DNA of 64,000 nt from Methylobacterium sp. J-026 (GTDB lineage: Bacteria > Pseudomonadota > Alphaproteobacteria > Rhizobiales > Beijerinckiaceae), in assembly GCF_022829585.1 (NCBI RefSeq), contig NZ_JAKSYC010000033.1, positions 1 through 64,000 on the forward strand, written 5' to 3'. The position numbers and the translations under genes were made by a program. Of this stretch, positions 62,849-64,000 are shown one piece after another. The number at the start of each line of letters is the position of its first letter. Within the stretch, counting starts at the first letter, position 1. A model generated the notes under the pieces. It saw only the letters and a program-made list of their open reading frames with translations. It was not told the origin of the DNA and made no database searches.

Positions 62849-62879
62849 CCCACAAACCGGCTGCACCAGAGTTGCAGCG

Positions 62880-63089
62880 TCATGCCCTGCGCGCAGCTCG
62901 TCCCTGAAGACGCTGGGCTTCCTCCTGCCACGCATCGCGCTCGGTACGCATTGCCTCGACCAGGGCGTGCATGTTGCCGGCGTCGATCGCGGTCTCAACC
63001 AGCATCTCTTGAGCCGAGGCCAGTTGCTCGCGCAGCTCTGCGTTTTCGGCCACGAGCGCGAGCAGCAGAGCGGTCACGACATCGCCCAT
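62880..63089 (-). CDS. small coiled-coil protein
   Basis: A 69-residue protein from ATG at 63089 behind GGAG. It is a single long helix with heptad-like Leu/Ala/Glu pattern (LVAENAELREQLASAQEML). It is likely an accessory protein of a mobile unit, but no function can be given. Confidence 0.5.
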   Translation of the reverse strand: MGDVVTALLLALVAENAELREQLASAQEMLVETAIDAGNMHALVEAMRTERDAWQEEAQRLQGRAARRA

Positions 63090-63545
63090 TCCTGCTCCCG
63101 CGGACCTCAAGGTGGCGCGTCTAGCTGGGCACAAGCTCGGCCGCAATCGCGTCCGATCAGCGCGATTGCGCCGACGAGGCCGCACCGAGGCTTGCCGTCT
63201 CAAGACGACCTCGATGCTGCTCTGCCGGCGCTCGACCCCTGGCCGATCGCAGGGTGACCGTGGGCCGGTATGGTTAACGGATCCTTGCGGCTGCTGGCCC
63301 ATTCCGGATCCGGCAGGATGCAGGTTGCGAGGCGGTGGTGCAGTTCAGCCGAGACGAGACTTATACGCCCGCTAACGACCCAACACAGTCGTTCAAATGC
63401 GGCCGTACGGTTCTCAAGAGCGGACCTATGCTCATCTACTACTATGGCAGAGATGAGCCTTAGACGGTCCTCCTAATCTGATCGACGACATCCCGCAAGG
63501 CGATGTGATGATTCGAGCCGGTCGGAATGCGATCGATGTGGGGCG
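63090..63545. other. intergenic stretch, nothing recognised
   Basis: About 450 bases without a convincing gene. Frames on both strands lack ribosome sites and conserved motifs. The last 150 bases are less GC-rich than average. Confidence 0.45.
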
Positions 63546-63752
63546 TCAGCGGTTGTACGACGGATGACTCTCGATCTCTACGCGGTTATCGGAAAGATCA
63601 CGCTCTAAAGCGTACTCGACCATCGCCTCGCGGACCACCGGAGCCGCATTCTCGTAGTAGGCGAGACTGACATGTTCGGTGACCGAAAAGATGATCTTGA
63701 TGACGTCCCACTTCCCCCTAACCGTGGCAGGCACGTCGATCTCGGCAGTCAT
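63546..63752 (-). CDS. small hypothetical protein
   Basis: A 68-residue protein starting MTAEIDVPATVRG. It contains FSVTEHVSLAYYENAAPVVRE and ends with VEIESHPSYNR. Its ATG overlaps the stop of the upstream gene as ATGA, so both are made from one transcript. No family recognised. A four-codon-longer start inside the upstream gene is unlikely. Confidence 0.55.
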   Translation of the reverse strand: MTAEIDVPATVRGKWDVIKIIFSVTEHVSLAYYENAAPVVREAMVEYALERDLSDNRVEIESHPSYNR

Positions 63753-64000
63753 GGTGCAATCCAACGGCTGGTAAAATACTCGTTTTGCTTGTACCGAGCG
63801 AGCTTGGGGCCGACTTCGTCACAGATTTCTCCGAACGCATCACGCATCACGTTAAACTCGGCGTCATTGATGTAACCCGTTACGTAACAGACATCCTGAT
63901 ACTCGCCCTTGATGCGATTCCGCATCTTGATGCGGGTGGTTACCAGAGCTGTTTCGAGAGGGCGGTTTTTGTAAAGCGCCGTTCCGTAATCGAGTACGTG
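63749..64000 (-). CDS. C-terminus of a hypothetical protein (cut by window edge)
   Basis: The minus strand is open from the window edge to TGA at 63749-63751, 83 codons, ending with KLARYKQNEYFTSRWIAP. The preceding part has LVTTRIKMRNRIKGEYQDVC and GYINDAEFNVMRD. Character is soluble and charged. The start lies outside the window. Coupled to the next small gene by an ATGA overlap. Confidence 0.6.
   Translation of the reverse strand, partial: HVLDYGTALYKNRPLETALVTTRIKMRNRIKGEYQDVCYVTGYINDAEFNVMRDAFGEICDEVGPKLARYKQNEYFTSRWIAP

Noticed and set aside
1-64000. CRISPR arrays, rRNA and tRNA genes
   Set aside because: No regularly spaced direct repeats and no recognisable rRNA or tRNA folds were seen on either strand by eye; covariance-model searches would be decisive.

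Overview
The window is high-GC, densely coded DNA from an alphaproteobacterium. Family content (FixJ-type regulators, three-PAS histidine kinases, DUF1236/DUF1656/DUF2924/DUF3489/DUF3606 proteins, ParB/RepB-like pairs) points to the Rhizobiales, most likely Methylobacterium or a close relative. That assignment is inference from gene families. No rRNA, tRNA or CRISPR array was recognised. The mix of decayed genes, recombinases and phage-type genes suggests an accessory chromosomal region or a megaplasmid.

Layout. (1) 1-2300: an IS3-family element with a 4-bp GGCC target duplication lies inside a remnant of an older transposase; both IS3 frames are broken. (2) 2300-8200, minus strand: a cobalt-type nitrile hydratase cluster (CobW GTPase, DUF1097 membrane protein, beta subunit, alpha subunit, accessory protein, then a Ni/Co permease), with a GlxA/AraC-type regulator upstream. 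(3) 8680-20550, minus strand: an alpha/beta hydrolase, then a long co-directional run of PoxB pyruvate:quinone oxidoreductase, cyanide-insensitive-type quinol oxidase CioAB, an AaeXAB-like aromatic-acid efflux set (FUSC, DUF1656, HlyD), an acetoacetate decarboxylase-like enzyme, a secreted protein, an HAE3/MMPL exporter and a broken small gene. (4) 21100-24200, plus strand: a three-PAS sensor kinase and a FixJ-type regulator, divergent from poxB. (5) 24600-31900: lipoprotein esterase, an AI-2E transporter-family protein with an extra C-terminal domain, and three pseudogenes (DUF1236, transglutaminase-like, DUF4118 hybrid kinase).

(6) 31900-44300, minus strand: a tightly coupled 11-gene signalling operon. 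In transcription order it encodes a soluble MCP with two signalling tips, a triple-CheW protein, CheB, a HEAT-repeat protein, CheR, CheY, CheA, a STAS-like protein, a second receiver, CheC and a LOV-domain hybrid kinase. Blue-light input into a non-flagellar chemosensory pathway is a reasonable hypothesis. (7) 45000-49000: an OprB-type porin pseudogene, a CorA/ZntB transporter and small genes including a 52-residue DUF3606 protein. (8) 49500-56800, minus strand: phage-type terminase, DUF5681 protein and ParB-methyltransferase fusion, then a serine recombinase/DUF2924/DUF3489 set. (9) 57400-62200: a second serine recombinase translationally coupled to two divergent ParB/RepB-like proteins, flanked by a small HTH-like gene and a HEPN-like pair. 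(10) The right edge holds small genes of unknown function.

Two features stand out: the recombinase-ParB-ParB operon at 57879-61251, and the LOV-linked chemosensory operon with its double-tip receptor. A third is the number of reading frames, about nine, broken by one or a few stops or frameshifts while otherwise well preserved.
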